DNA of 6,958 nucleotides from Solobacterium sp. UBA636. GTDB lineage: Bacteria; Bacillota_I; Bacilli_A; Erysipelotrichales; Erysipelotrichaceae. A program made the position numbers and the translations under genes. The stretch is from the NCBI GenBank assembly GCA_002299675.1, contig DBOW01000131.1, forward strand, positions 509 to 7,466. The letters run 5' to 3'. Position 1 is the stretch's first letter, and each line of letters begins with the position of its first letter. This document shows positions 1 through 5,893 of this stretch, piece after piece. Under the pieces are notes generated by a model. The model ran no database searches. It saw only the letters and a list, made by a program, of their open reading frames with translations, and was not told the DNA's origin.

Positions 1-663
1 GAAGGAACAGTGGATGTCATATTCAATCCTTTAAGGACAAACTTTATTCTGAAAGCTCAGGAAAAAGGTATAAAGACAGCTGCGGGTTTATATATGCTGG
101 TAGCCCAGGCTGTAAAGGCAATCGAATATTTTAAAGATATAGAACTTGATAAAAAGCTCATTGATGATATTTATCGCCGGATATTAAAAGAAAAAGAAAA
201 TATTGTGCTTATCGGAATGCCAGGCTGTGGCAAGTCAACAATAGCCGCCCTGCTTGATAAGGATTATCTTGATACCGACAGACTGATAGAAGAAAAATAT
301 GGCAGGCCGCCAGGAACAATCATCGAGGAAGAAGGCGAAAAGTCCTTCAGAGATAAGGAATCTGAAGTAATAGCCGAAGTATCAAAACTAAGCGGCAAGG
401 TCATTTCTACAGGTGGCGGCGCAGTTTTAAGGAAAGAGAATACAGATAGACTGAAACGCAATGGCCGTCTTTTCTATCTTCAAAGAGAACTTGAAAAGCT
501 GCAGACAGGAAACGGCAGACCTCTGTCAAAAGATTTTGAGTCTTTAAAGAAACTTTATGAAGACAGAAAAGAAATTTATCTTAAATCGGCAGATATCTGC
601 ATAGACAACAACGGCACAGTTCAAGAGTGCATAAGGAGAATTGATGAAAGTATTTGTGATTAA
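1..663 (+). CDS. aroK: Bifunctional shikimate dehydrogenase-shikimate kinase fusion, 3' part (5' truncated by window edge)
   Basis: The reading frame is open from base 1, so this is the last 220 residues of a longer protein. Residues 1-46 match the C-terminal end of shikimate dehydrogenase AroE: the DVIFNPLRT motif, then a Gly-rich turn and GLYMLVAQA, which closes the NADP/shikimate cleft. From about residue 64 a complete shikimate kinase follows. It has Walker A GMPGCGKS (72-79), the shikimate-binding DTD (91-93), FRDKE with the conserved Arg (117), STGGG (136-140), the lid motif NGRPL with Arg 173, and the C-terminal Arg 189 that contacts substrate and adenine. The pair would catalyse consecutive steps: 3-dehydroshikimate to shikimate (NADPH), then shikimate to shikimate 3-phosphate (ATP). 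An in-frame GTG at base 10 is a Val codon inside the AroE motif, not a start. Both activities are inferred from motifs. The AroE catalytic residues lie outside the window, so an intact dehydrogenase half cannot be confirmed. Confidence 0.9.
   Translation, partial: EGTVDVIFNPLRTNFILKAQEKGIKTAAGLYMLVAQAVKAIEYFKDIELDKKLIDDIYRRILKEKENIVLIGMPGCGKSTIAALLDKDYLDTDRLIEEKYGRPPGTIIEEEGEKSFRDKESEVIAEVSKLSGKVISTGGGAVLRKENTDRLKRNGRLFYLQRELEKLQTGNGRPLSKDFESLKKLYEDRKEIYLKSADICIDNNGTVQECIRRIDESICD
633..639 (+). promoter_or_regulatory. Shine-Dalgarno that decides the aroQ start
   Basis: AAGGAGA lies within the end of the upstream kinase frame. The GGAG core is 5 nt before the ATG at 644, but only 2 nt before the in-frame TTG at 641. 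The ATG is therefore the start. Confidence 0.8.
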
Positions 664-1075
664 CGGACCAAATCTGAATATGCTGGGAATAAGAGAACCT
701 GGAGTCTATGGCAGCAGTACTTATAATGATCTGGTAGAAATGATTAAAAAACATTGTGCTGAAATAAATGTTGAGGTAGATTTTTTTCAGTCAAATCATG
801 AAGGTGATCTGGTGGACTATATTCAGAAAGCCTACTATGAGGCAGATGGCATAGTTATTAATCCAGGTGCCTACACGCATACATCAGTTGCACTGCTGGA
901 TGCGGCTAAGGCAGTGGCAAAGCCACTGGTGGAGGTTCATATCTCTGATGTATCTAAGCGAGAGGATTTTAGACAGGTCAGCTATATTTCGCTGGCTGCA
1001 TCAAAGAGAATTATGGGCCATGGTTTTAATGGCTATATTGAGGCGATAGATTATTTAGCAGAAAGTGGAGAATAA
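644..1075 (+). CDS. aroQ: 3-dehydroquinate dehydratase, type II
   Basis: This cytoplasmic enzyme dehydrates 3-dehydroquinate to 3-dehydroshikimate, step 3 of the shikimate pathway. Type II enzymes work through an enolate intermediate and form dodecamers (family knowledge). The 143-residue product has the normal type II length of about 145. Visible motifs in order are NGPNLNMLGIRE near the N-terminus, with the flexible lid after it holding the catalytic Arg and Tyr (REPGVYG); QSNHEGDLVDYI; VINPGAYTHTSVAL, which carries the substrate-binding Asn and catalytic His; and VEVHISDVSKREDFR, with the carboxylate-binding region and Arg. One departure is HISD where most family members have HISN or HLSN. 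The gene overlaps the kinase by 20 nt, which suggests translational coupling. Its product is the substrate of the AroE domain encoded just upstream. Confidence 0.95.
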   Translation: MKVFVINGPNLNMLGIREPGVYGSSTYNDLVEMIKKHCAEINVEVDFFQSNHEGDLVDYIQKAYYEADGIVINPGAYTHTSVALLDAAKAVAKPLVEVHISDVSKREDFRQVSYISLAASKRIMGHGFNGYIEAIDYLAESGE

Positions 1076-1080
1076 GATAA

Positions 1081-2103
1081 ATGTTAGTAATGTTAAAAAA
1101 AGATGCGCCAGTTTCAGAAATTGAGCGTATTAAGTCATTTGCGGGAAGCAAGGGTTTAAGAGTAGATGAGTCTTATGGTGAGGATTTTATAGTTCTGGGA
1201 TTTCTGGGCAATACAGCTTCTGTTGACCCCAATGACCTTAAGGCTTCACCGTGGGTGGAAAATGTTCAGCGTATATCTGCGCCATACAAGCTGGCCAATC
1301 GTCAGTTTCACCCTGAGGACAGTATTATTGATGTAGCCGGAATTAAAATAGGCGGCAATGAGAAGGTTGCCATAATGGCTGGTCCCTGCTCGATTGAGTC
1401 ACGTGAGCATACGCTTATGATGGCTGAGTATGTGAAAAAGGCTGGTGCAGATATGTTAAGAGGCGGAGCTTATAAGCCACGTACTTCTCCATATGCTTTC
1501 CAGGGACTTGGTACCAGGGGCATTGAATATATGTGTGAAGCCAGAGAAAAGTATAATCTTCCGATAGTATCGGAATTAATGGATGCTGATCAGATAGATG
1601 AGTTTGAGAATAATGTTGATCTTATTCAGATTGGTGCCCGCAATATGCAGAATTTTACTCTGCTTAAGAAGATTGGTCAGCGTACTACAAAGCCTGTCCT
1701 GCTTAAAAGAGGCATGTCAGCTACAATTGAGGAATGGCTGATGTCAGCTGAATATATCATGGCAAACGGCAATAAGAATGTTATTCTGTGTGAAAGAGGT
1801 GTGCGCAGTTTTGAAAAGTATACCCGTAATATGATGGATCTGGCTGTAGTTCCTATTATTAAGCAGCGTTCTCATCTGCCTATTGTGATAGACCCATCGC
1901 ACGCAACTGGCGACTGGCGTCTGGTTGAATCGGTATCGCTGGCAGCTATTGCCGCTGGCGCCGATGGATTGATTATCGAGACTCATAATGATCCAAAACA
2001 TGCCATGAGTGATGGTGCTCAGTGTCTGTATCCTGAACAGCTAAAATCACTCATTGAAAAGGGATCAAAAATTGCCGAGGTAATAGGAAGGAAGACTAAG
2101 TGA
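1081..2103 (+). CDS. aroF: 3-deoxy-7-phosphoheptulonate (DAHP) synthase, type I-beta with N-terminal regulatory domain
   Basis: This enzyme condenses phosphoenolpyruvate with erythrose 4-phosphate, the committed first step of aromatic synthesis. The 340-residue protein resembles the Thermotoga maritima type. Residues 1 to about 72 form a ferredoxin-like (FL) domain (MLVMLKKDAP..., then ...WVENVQRISAPYKLA). A TIM barrel follows with AGPCSIES (metal-ligand Cys 103), KPRTSPYAF (132-140, PEP/E4P binding), IQIGARNMQNF (182-192), LLKRG (207-211), DPSHATG (His 274), IIETH (Glu 300) and the final metal-ligand Asp 304. All four expected metal ligands are present. In T. maritima the FL domain mediates feedback inhibition by Phe/Tyr; the same is inferred here. 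The start lies 5 nt after the aroQ stop, with GGAG at 1067-1070 ten nt upstream. I see no chorismate mutase fusion. Confidence 0.95.
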   Translation: MLVMLKKDAPVSEIERIKSFAGSKGLRVDESYGEDFIVLGFLGNTASVDPNDLKASPWVENVQRISAPYKLANRQFHPEDSIIDVAGIKIGGNEKVAIMAGPCSIESREHTLMMAEYVKKAGADMLRGGAYKPRTSPYAFQGLGTRGIEYMCEAREKYNLPIVSELMDADQIDEFENNVDLIQIGARNMQNFTLLKKIGQRTTKPVLLKRGMSATIEEWLMSAEYIMANGNKNVILCERGVRSFEKYTRNMMDLAVVPIIKQRSHLPIVIDPSHATGDWRLVESVSLAAIAAGADGLIIETHNDPKHAMSDGAQCLYPEQLKSLIEKGSKIAEVIGRKTK

Positions 2104-3311
2104 TCAGAATATATCCCGGGAAGGTAAAGGGGAGTATCACTCCTCCTTCTTCTAAGTCGTTAAGTCACAGAGCTTTAATCTGTGCGGCTTTAAGCGATGG
2201 TGTTTCTACCATTTTAAATACCGGTTCATCTAAGGACATAGAGGCAACTGTAAACTGTTTAAGGAAGGCAGGAGTGCAGATTGAATATGATGGCTTCAGG
2301 GCGGAAGTAAGAGGCGGAAATTTTAAATTCGGTGATGAAGTTATCGACTGTAATGAGTCTGGTTCAACACTGCGTTTTCTGATTCCTCTGTTTACGCTTG
2401 ATGACAGTGAGAAGATATTTACCGGTCATGGAAAGCTGATGAGCCGGCCTATGTCGGTATATGAAAAGTTCTATAAGGAATCAGGCGGACAGTTTTATCT
2501 GGATGATGACCGGCTTCATGTTAGAGGTCCTTTAAAAAGCGGTACCTATGAGCTTGATGGCTCTGTTTCTTCACAGTTTTTTACCGGTCTTCTTCTGGTT
2601 CTGCCACTATTGAAGGGTGACAGTGAGCTTGTGGTCAAGGGAAAACTTGAATCAAAGAGCTATATTGATCTTACAATTTCGGTAATGGCTGATTTTGGAG
2701 TTGATGTTTCTTTTGATGGCTCTGTATTCAAAATCAGGGGAGGTCAAAGCTATCACTGTCAGAACTATGAGGTAGAAAGCGATTATTCTTCAGCAGCTTT
2801 TCTGAAGCTTTTAAGTGAGATTAATGCACCTGTATGTATTAATGGTCTAAAAAAGGATTCTCTTCAGGGAGACAGGGTTTTCTTTGATTTCTGTGAGGAA
2901 ATCAAAAAGGATGGAGATATCTGTTTTGATATAGCTGACTGTCCAGACCTTGGTCCAGCTTTGATGGTTCTTGGCTGTTTAAGCGGCAGGGAAACAGTTA
3001 TCACTAATATCGCCAGACTGCGTTACAAGGAATCAGACAGAGTTGACTGCATGATTGAAGAATTATCTAAGTTTGGCTTTAAGATTGATGCTCAGTCAGA
3101 CAGCATGTTTATTCATAAGGGCAGGATGAATAATCGGGAAGATATTGTGGTTAATGCACATAATGATCATCGTATTGCCATGGCTTTAAGCTGTCTGGCT
3201 ACGGTTTATTCTGGGCCTGTTATTATTTCAGGAGAGGAATCGGTTGCCAAGTCCTACCCTGCGTTTTATGATGATCTGAGGAAGCTTGGTATCAGGGTGG
3301 AAAATTTATGA
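2100..3311 (+). CDS. aroA: 3-phosphoshikimate 1-carboxyvinyltransferase (EPSP synthase)
   Basis: AroA transfers the enolpyruvyl group of PEP to shikimate 3-phosphate, pathway step 6. The 403-residue product is a little shorter than the E. coli enzyme (427) but holds the full motif set: PPSSKSLSHRAL (Lys 19), the PEP loop NESGSTLRF (85-93), SSQFFTG (157-163), ESKSYIDLT (184-192), ESDYSSAAF (226-234), DCPDLGPA with catalytic Asp 283, LRYKESDR with Glu 311, NDHRIAMA with His 357, and VAKSYPAF with Lys 384. It starts at a GTG that overlaps the aroF stop (GTGA, 4 nt). A strong GGAAGGA at 2086-2092 sits 7 nt upstream, which supports this start. It uses the product of the shikimate kinase encoded in the same operon. 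The PEP loop differs from the E. coli NAGTAMRP form (see findings). Confidence 0.95.
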   Translation: MIRIYPGKVKGSITPPSSKSLSHRALICAALSDGVSTILNTGSSKDIEATVNCLRKAGVQIEYDGFRAEVRGGNFKFGDEVIDCNESGSTLRFLIPLFTLDDSEKIFTGHGKLMSRPMSVYEKFYKESGGQFYLDDDRLHVRGPLKSGTYELDGSVSSQFFTGLLLVLPLLKGDSELVVKGKLESKSYIDLTISVMADFGVDVSFDGSVFKIRGGQSYHCQNYEVESDYSSAAFLKLLSEINAPVCINGLKKDSLQGDRVFFDFCEEIKKDGDICFDIADCPDLGPALMVLGCLSGRETVITNIARLRYKESDRVDCMIEELSKFGFKIDAQSDSMFIHKGRMNNREDIVVNAHNDHRIAMALSCLATVYSGPVIISGEESVAKSYPAFYDDLRKLGIRVENL

Positions 3312-4168
3312 GAAAGGATCTGCGTTTTCTGATTGTTGGTCTTGGACTGATAGGCGGCAGTTTTGCGAAGGTATTCAAGGCAAATGGTTTTGAAGTCGGA
3401 GCAATTGATCTGAATGAGGAATCGATTGACTACGCAATTAATAAGGGCCTTATTGATGAGGGCATGACATGTGCTGATAAGAATTTTATTCAGAGTTATG
3501 ATGTTGTGGCGATTGGTCTTTATCCAAAGGCTGAATATGAATGGATTTTGAATTATCAGCAGTATTTTAAGCCTGGTACTGTAGTATTTGATGTTGCCGG
3601 CGTCAAGGGTGAAAATGCCTTTAAAATAAGAGATATTGTTCGTAAAGATATAGAGATGGTTTTTACTCATCCAATGGCTGGAAGAGAGGTTTCCGGGGTC
3701 AAAAACTGCGATGAGACAATTTTTGCGAAGGCTAATTTTATTATTGTTCCCGATGAAAGAAACAGTAAAGAATGTCTGGCTTTTATTGAAGAAATAGGTA
3801 AAATGGCGGGCTTCAAGAAGATTTCTTATCTGAGCATTGAGGAGCACGATGAGATGATTGGCTTTGTTTCGCAGCTTACGCATGTAATCGCGATTGCGCT
3901 GATGACCTGCAACAATGACGAAAATCTTCAAAACTATACTGGTGACAGTTTCCGTGATCTGACCAGAATTGCCCGTATTAACGAGAATATGTGGTCTGAG
4001 CTTTTTATTGAGAACAAGAAGCAGCTGGTTAATAAAATCGATGAGTTTGTCAATCAGATGGAGTATCTGAAAGAGCTTGTAAACAATGAGGACTGCGAAA
4101 AGCTTAAGGAAGTAATGGTATATTCAACAAAGCGAAGAGCGCTGTTTGATAAGGAGCGAAATGATTAA
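3308..4168 (+). CDS. tyrA: Prephenate dehydrogenase (NAD-dependent, stand-alone)
   Basis: TyrA oxidatively decarboxylates prephenate to 4-hydroxyphenylpyruvate, the tyrosine branch from chorismate. The 286-residue protein has an N-terminal Rossmann fold with GLGLIGGS (11-18) and an Asp at 34 after the second strand (GAIDLN), which favours NAD over NADP. The catalytic domain carries THPMAGREVSG (catalytic His 121), EEHDEMIGFVSQLTH (178-192) and TGDSFRDLTRIARIN followed by MWSELF. It ends around residue 286 with a charged helix. There is no C-terminal ACT domain and no chorismate mutase fusion, so Tyr feedback through an ACT domain is not expected. An arogenate preference cannot be excluded from sequence alone. 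Its ATG overlaps the aroA stop (ATGA, 4 nt), with a GGTGGA-type ribosome binding site about 6 nt upstream. Confidence 0.92.
   Translation: MRKDLRFLIVGLGLIGGSFAKVFKANGFEVGAIDLNEESIDYAINKGLIDEGMTCADKNFIQSYDVVAIGLYPKAEYEWILNYQQYFKPGTVVFDVAGVKGENAFKIRDIVRKDIEMVFTHPMAGREVSGVKNCDETIFAKANFIIVPDERNSKECLAFIEEIGKMAGFKKISYLSIEEHDEMIGFVSQLTHVIAIALMTCNNDENLQNYTGDSFRDLTRIARINENMWSELFIENKKQLVNKIDEFVNQMEYLKELVNNEDCEKLKEVMVYSTKRRALFDKERND
4151..4156 (+). promoter_or_regulatory. Shine-Dalgarno that decides the oxidoreductase start
   Basis: AAGGAG lies inside the last codons of tyrA and ends 4 nt before the ATG at 4161. It rules out the upstream in-frame TTG at 4146, which precedes it. Confidence 0.8.
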
Positions 4169-5153
4169 AACAGGTATTCTGTCAACAGCTTCAATTGTTC
4201 CAAGAGTTATCGAGGGCATCAGAAGCTGTGAGGACTTTGAAATCTGTGCTCTGGCATCAAGGGATAAAGAAAAAGCGGATGTTTACTGCAGTGAGTATGG
4301 GATTTTAAAAAGCTATGGCAGCTATGATGAACTTATTGAAGATGAGGATATTGATTTTGTCTATATTCCGCTTATTAATTCTCTGCATTACGAATATGCC
4401 AGAAAGGCAATTGAAAATAATAAGCATGTTCTTCTGGAGAAGCCTTTTACTTTAAAGGCCTTTCAGGCAAGAGAGCTTTTTACTCTTGCCAGAGAACACA
4501 ATGTTTTTCTGATGGAATCGATGAAGACACTTTTTATGGAATCGACAGTCAGGCTTAAGGAAACAGCTGGCAGTGGCGTAATAGGCAAGATACATCATGT
4601 TCGTTTTGAAAAGGGCACTATCGGGGCTTTTGATAAAGGGCACTGGATGCTTGATAAAAACAAAGGTGGCGGTGCATTTATGGGCAATGCATCATACGTG
4701 CTGGCTTTGTGTTATTTCCTTTTTGGCGGCATAGATATGAAAGCCACAGGCAAGAAAACAGTAAATGAAAGCGGCTGTGATCTGCTGTACAGTTTTTTAA
4801 TGAAGGTGAATGATATAAGCATAGATACAGTGCTTTCACTTAATGTGAAGCTGGCAAATGAAATGGTTATCTATGGCGAAAAAGGGAGGATTGAGGTGAA
4901 GGACTACTGGCGTCCATGGGCTTTTACTGTTGTGAGTGATGATGGGCACAGGGAATATTCTTTTGAAAAAGGCAGCGAGTTTAAATTTATGTTCAGACAT
5001 ATTGGCGAATGTATTGAAAACGGGAAGATTGTCTCTGATATAATGACACCATTTATGAGCTGCGAAATGAGCGAGTTTATGGAACATATGGTTTTTGGAC
5101 AGAACTCATCAGCTGTGCAGCCGTTACGGTATTGTAAAAAGGAAATGAATTAG
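4161..5153 (+). CDS. Gfo/Idh/MocA-family NAD(P)-dependent oxidoreductase, substrate unknown
   Basis: The 330-residue protein has the family's two-domain layout. The N-terminal Rossmann domain starts MIKTGILSTASIVPR and continues through LASRDKEKA, VYIPLINSLHYEYA and HVLLEKPFTLK, with the family EKP motif at 93-95 (Lys 94 is the usual catalytic/cofactor-proximal residue). The C-terminal alpha/beta substrate domain includes KGHWMLD (159-165) and GGGAFMGNASY (169-179). Closest resemblance by motif is to the dihydrodiol dehydrogenase / scyllo-inositol dehydrogenase-like branch, but the substrate cannot be called. Two departures are the first turn, which reads GILSTASI instead of the usual GxGxxG/A-like GIIGTGxIA, and MGNASY where relatives usually have a DxGxY-like motif. 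The gene overlaps tyrA by 8 nt and has its own ribosome binding site, so it is cotranscribed with the aro genes. This suggests, but does not prove, a link to aromatic or shikimate-type ring metabolism. Confidence 0.85.
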   Translation: MIKTGILSTASIVPRVIEGIRSCEDFEICALASRDKEKADVYCSEYGILKSYGSYDELIEDEDIDFVYIPLINSLHYEYARKAIENNKHVLLEKPFTLKAFQARELFTLAREHNVFLMESMKTLFMESTVRLKETAGSGVIGKIHHVRFEKGTIGAFDKGHWMLDKNKGGGAFMGNASYVLALCYFLFGGIDMKATGKKTVNESGCDLLYSFLMKVNDISIDTVLSLNVKLANEMVIYGEKGRIEVKDYWRPWAFTVVSDDGHREYSFEKGSEFKFMFRHIGECIENGKIVSDIMTPFMSCEMSEFMEHMVFGQNSSAVQPLRYCKKEMN

Positions 5154-5160
5154 TTAAAAT
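5132..5160 (+). promoter_or_regulatory. Predicted sigma70/sigmaA promoter for the mntP unit
   Basis: The -35 box is TTGTAA (5132-5137, 4 of 6 to consensus) and the -10 box is TAAAAT (5155-5160, 5 of 6), with a 17-nt spacer. Transcription would start near 5166-5168, immediately before the P1 stem of the riboswitch. The -35 and most of the spacer lie inside the 3' end of the oxidoreductase gene. The call rests on sequence match and ideal position. Confidence 0.65.
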
Positions 5161-5164
5161 TATT

Positions 5165-5266
5165 AGCGTTATGAGGGAGTAGCAAACGCTATTTAGTGGT
5201 GCAAGTCAACACATCGGCTTAATGCCTGGCTTGCTGTAGAATGTGAGACTCATGCAGGGCATGGGT
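5165..5266 (+). ncRNA. yybP-ykoY family manganese (Mn2+) riboswitch aptamer
   Basis: Conserved elements appear in the right order. AGGGAGTAGC (5174-5183) matches the L1 consensus GGGGAGUAGC, GTCAACAC (5205-5212) matches the conserved segment by P3, and GTGAGAC (5243-5249) matches the L3 GAGAC element. Supporting helices are P1 TATGAG/CTCATG (5170-5175 with 5249-5254), P2 CGCT/AGTG (5187-5190 with 5195-5198), and P3 GCAAGTC/GGCTTGC (5201-5207 with 5228-5234). A small inner hairpin GGC/GCC (5216-5218 with 5224-5226) sits inside P3. Family knowledge: Mn2+ docks L1 against L3 and turns expression on. The next gene is mntP, a classic target, which supports the call independently. The 3' limit given includes an alternative hairpin that competes with P1. 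Confidence 0.93.
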
Positions 5267-5286
5267 GGATTCTGTATTTTGTTTTG

Positions 5287-5324
5287 AAGCCTGTGCTTAA
5301 CGAATAGGAAAGTGCAGGTTTTTT
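5287..5324 (+). terminator. Riboswitch expression platform: intrinsic terminator / RBS-sequestering hairpin
   Basis: The core stem is 9 bp, CCTGTGCTT (5290-5298) with AAGTGCAGG (5310-5318), including two G-U pairs. It can be extended by three weaker pairs (5287-5289 with 5319-5321). The loop is 11 nt. Six Ts follow the core stem (5319-5324), so it looks like a Rho-independent terminator. The hairpin also buries the AGG at 5316-5318, the only suitably spaced ribosome binding site for mntP. It may therefore control termination, translation or both. Confidence 0.8.
5316..5318 (+). promoter_or_regulatory. mntP ribosome binding site inside the terminator 3' arm
   Basis: The short GCAGG element with core AGG lies 7 nt before the ATG at 5326. 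The stronger AGGA at 5306-5309 is in the hairpin loop, about 16 nt from the start, which is too far for normal use. Spacing selects ATG 5326 over the TTG at 5323. Confidence 0.55.
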
Positions 5325-5325
5325 G

Positions 5326-5892
5326 ATGTATTTTGTAGTGAAAGCAGTTTTGTTTGGAATTGGACTGGCGATGGATGCTTTTTCGGTTTCAGTGGCAAAC
5401 GGGCTTGGTGAACCTGAGATGTCGTTTAAAAAGGAGAGCGTTATCGCTTTTACTTTTGGAACTTTTCAGTTTATCATGCCGATGATTGGCTGGTTCTGTG
5501 TTTCGTTTCTTCTGGAGACTTTTGAACATATAGAGCCCTTTATTCCCTATGTTTCGCTTATACTTCTGGTATATATAGGGGGTAAAATGATTTATGAGGC
5601 TGCAAGGGGTCAGGAGCACAGTGACGCCTGTGTTGGAACAAAGGAACTGATTCTTCAGGGCATTGCGACATCAATAGATGCTCTCTCTGTCGGCTTTACT
5701 ATCGCAACTTTAAGTGCTCCGATGGCTCTTGTGGAATCGTTTATAATTGGCGTGGTGACTGTTATAATCTGTTATGCCGGAGTGGAAATCGGAAAGCGTT
5801 TTGGTACCAGGTTTTCGAAGAATGCTACTATTGCCGGAGGTCTGATTCTGATATTTATTGGTATAGAAATTTTTGTGAAGGGGGTTCTATAA
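5326..5892 (+). CDS. mntP: Manganese efflux pump MntP
   Basis: MntP exports excess Mn2+ across the cytoplasmic membrane. The 188-residue product matches the family length and its internal two-fold repeat. The first half carries GIGLAMDAFSVSVANGL (Asp 17) and the second half GIATSIDALSVGFTIATL (Asp 118); these membrane-buried acidic residues are needed for Mn export in E. coli MntP (family knowledge). About six membrane segments can be seen, near residues 4-26, 38-62, 72-92, 107-128, 133-155 and 168-186. A GGKMIYEA motif (85-92) follows the third, then a short charged cytoplasmic loop. ATG 5326 is preferred because family proteins have only a few residues before the first helix. The Mn riboswitch immediately upstream gives an independent functional match: high Mn should switch the gene on. 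The next gene starts 1 nt after its stop. Confidence 0.95.
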   Translation: MYFVVKAVLFGIGLAMDAFSVSVANGLGEPEMSFKKESVIAFTFGTFQFIMPMIGWFCVSFLLETFEHIEPFIPYVSLILLVYIGGKMIYEAARGQEHSDACVGTKELILQGIATSIDALSVGFTIATLSAPMALVESFIIGVVTVIICYAGVEIGKRFGTRFSKNATIAGGLILIFIGIEIFVKGVL

Positions 5893-5893
5893 G

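Noticed and set aside
641..643. TTG as the aroQ start
   Set aside because: It is only 2 nt after the Shine-Dalgarno core. The ATG at 644 has good spacing and gives the normal family N-terminus MKVFVINGPN.
1..643. T-box, attenuator or aromatic-responsive leader for the aro operon
   Set aside because: The window opens inside a coding sequence and no leader is present. Any such control would be upstream of base 1.
1..2103. Apparent shift in Arg codon use between the kinase (mostly AGA/AGG) and aroF (more CGT), as a sign of transfer
   Set aside because: aroA, downstream, again uses mostly AGA/AGG, so there is no consistent boundary. Gene overlaps and shared pathway argue for one native operon.
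3266..3931. 221-codon open frame on the - strand opposite the aroA end and tyrA
   Set aside because: It lies opposite two genes with complete catalytic motifs, has no recognisable domain, and would need an antisense gene inside a tightly coupled operon. It is a shadow frame.
4146..4148. TTG as the oxidoreductase start
   Set aside because: It lies upstream of the AAGGAG at 4151-4156. The ATG at 4161 is correctly placed and gives a normal start of the Rossmann domain.
5323..5325. TTG as the mntP start
   Set aside because: It is inside the terminator T tract, 4 nt from the AGG. The ATG at 5326 is the better start and fits family length.
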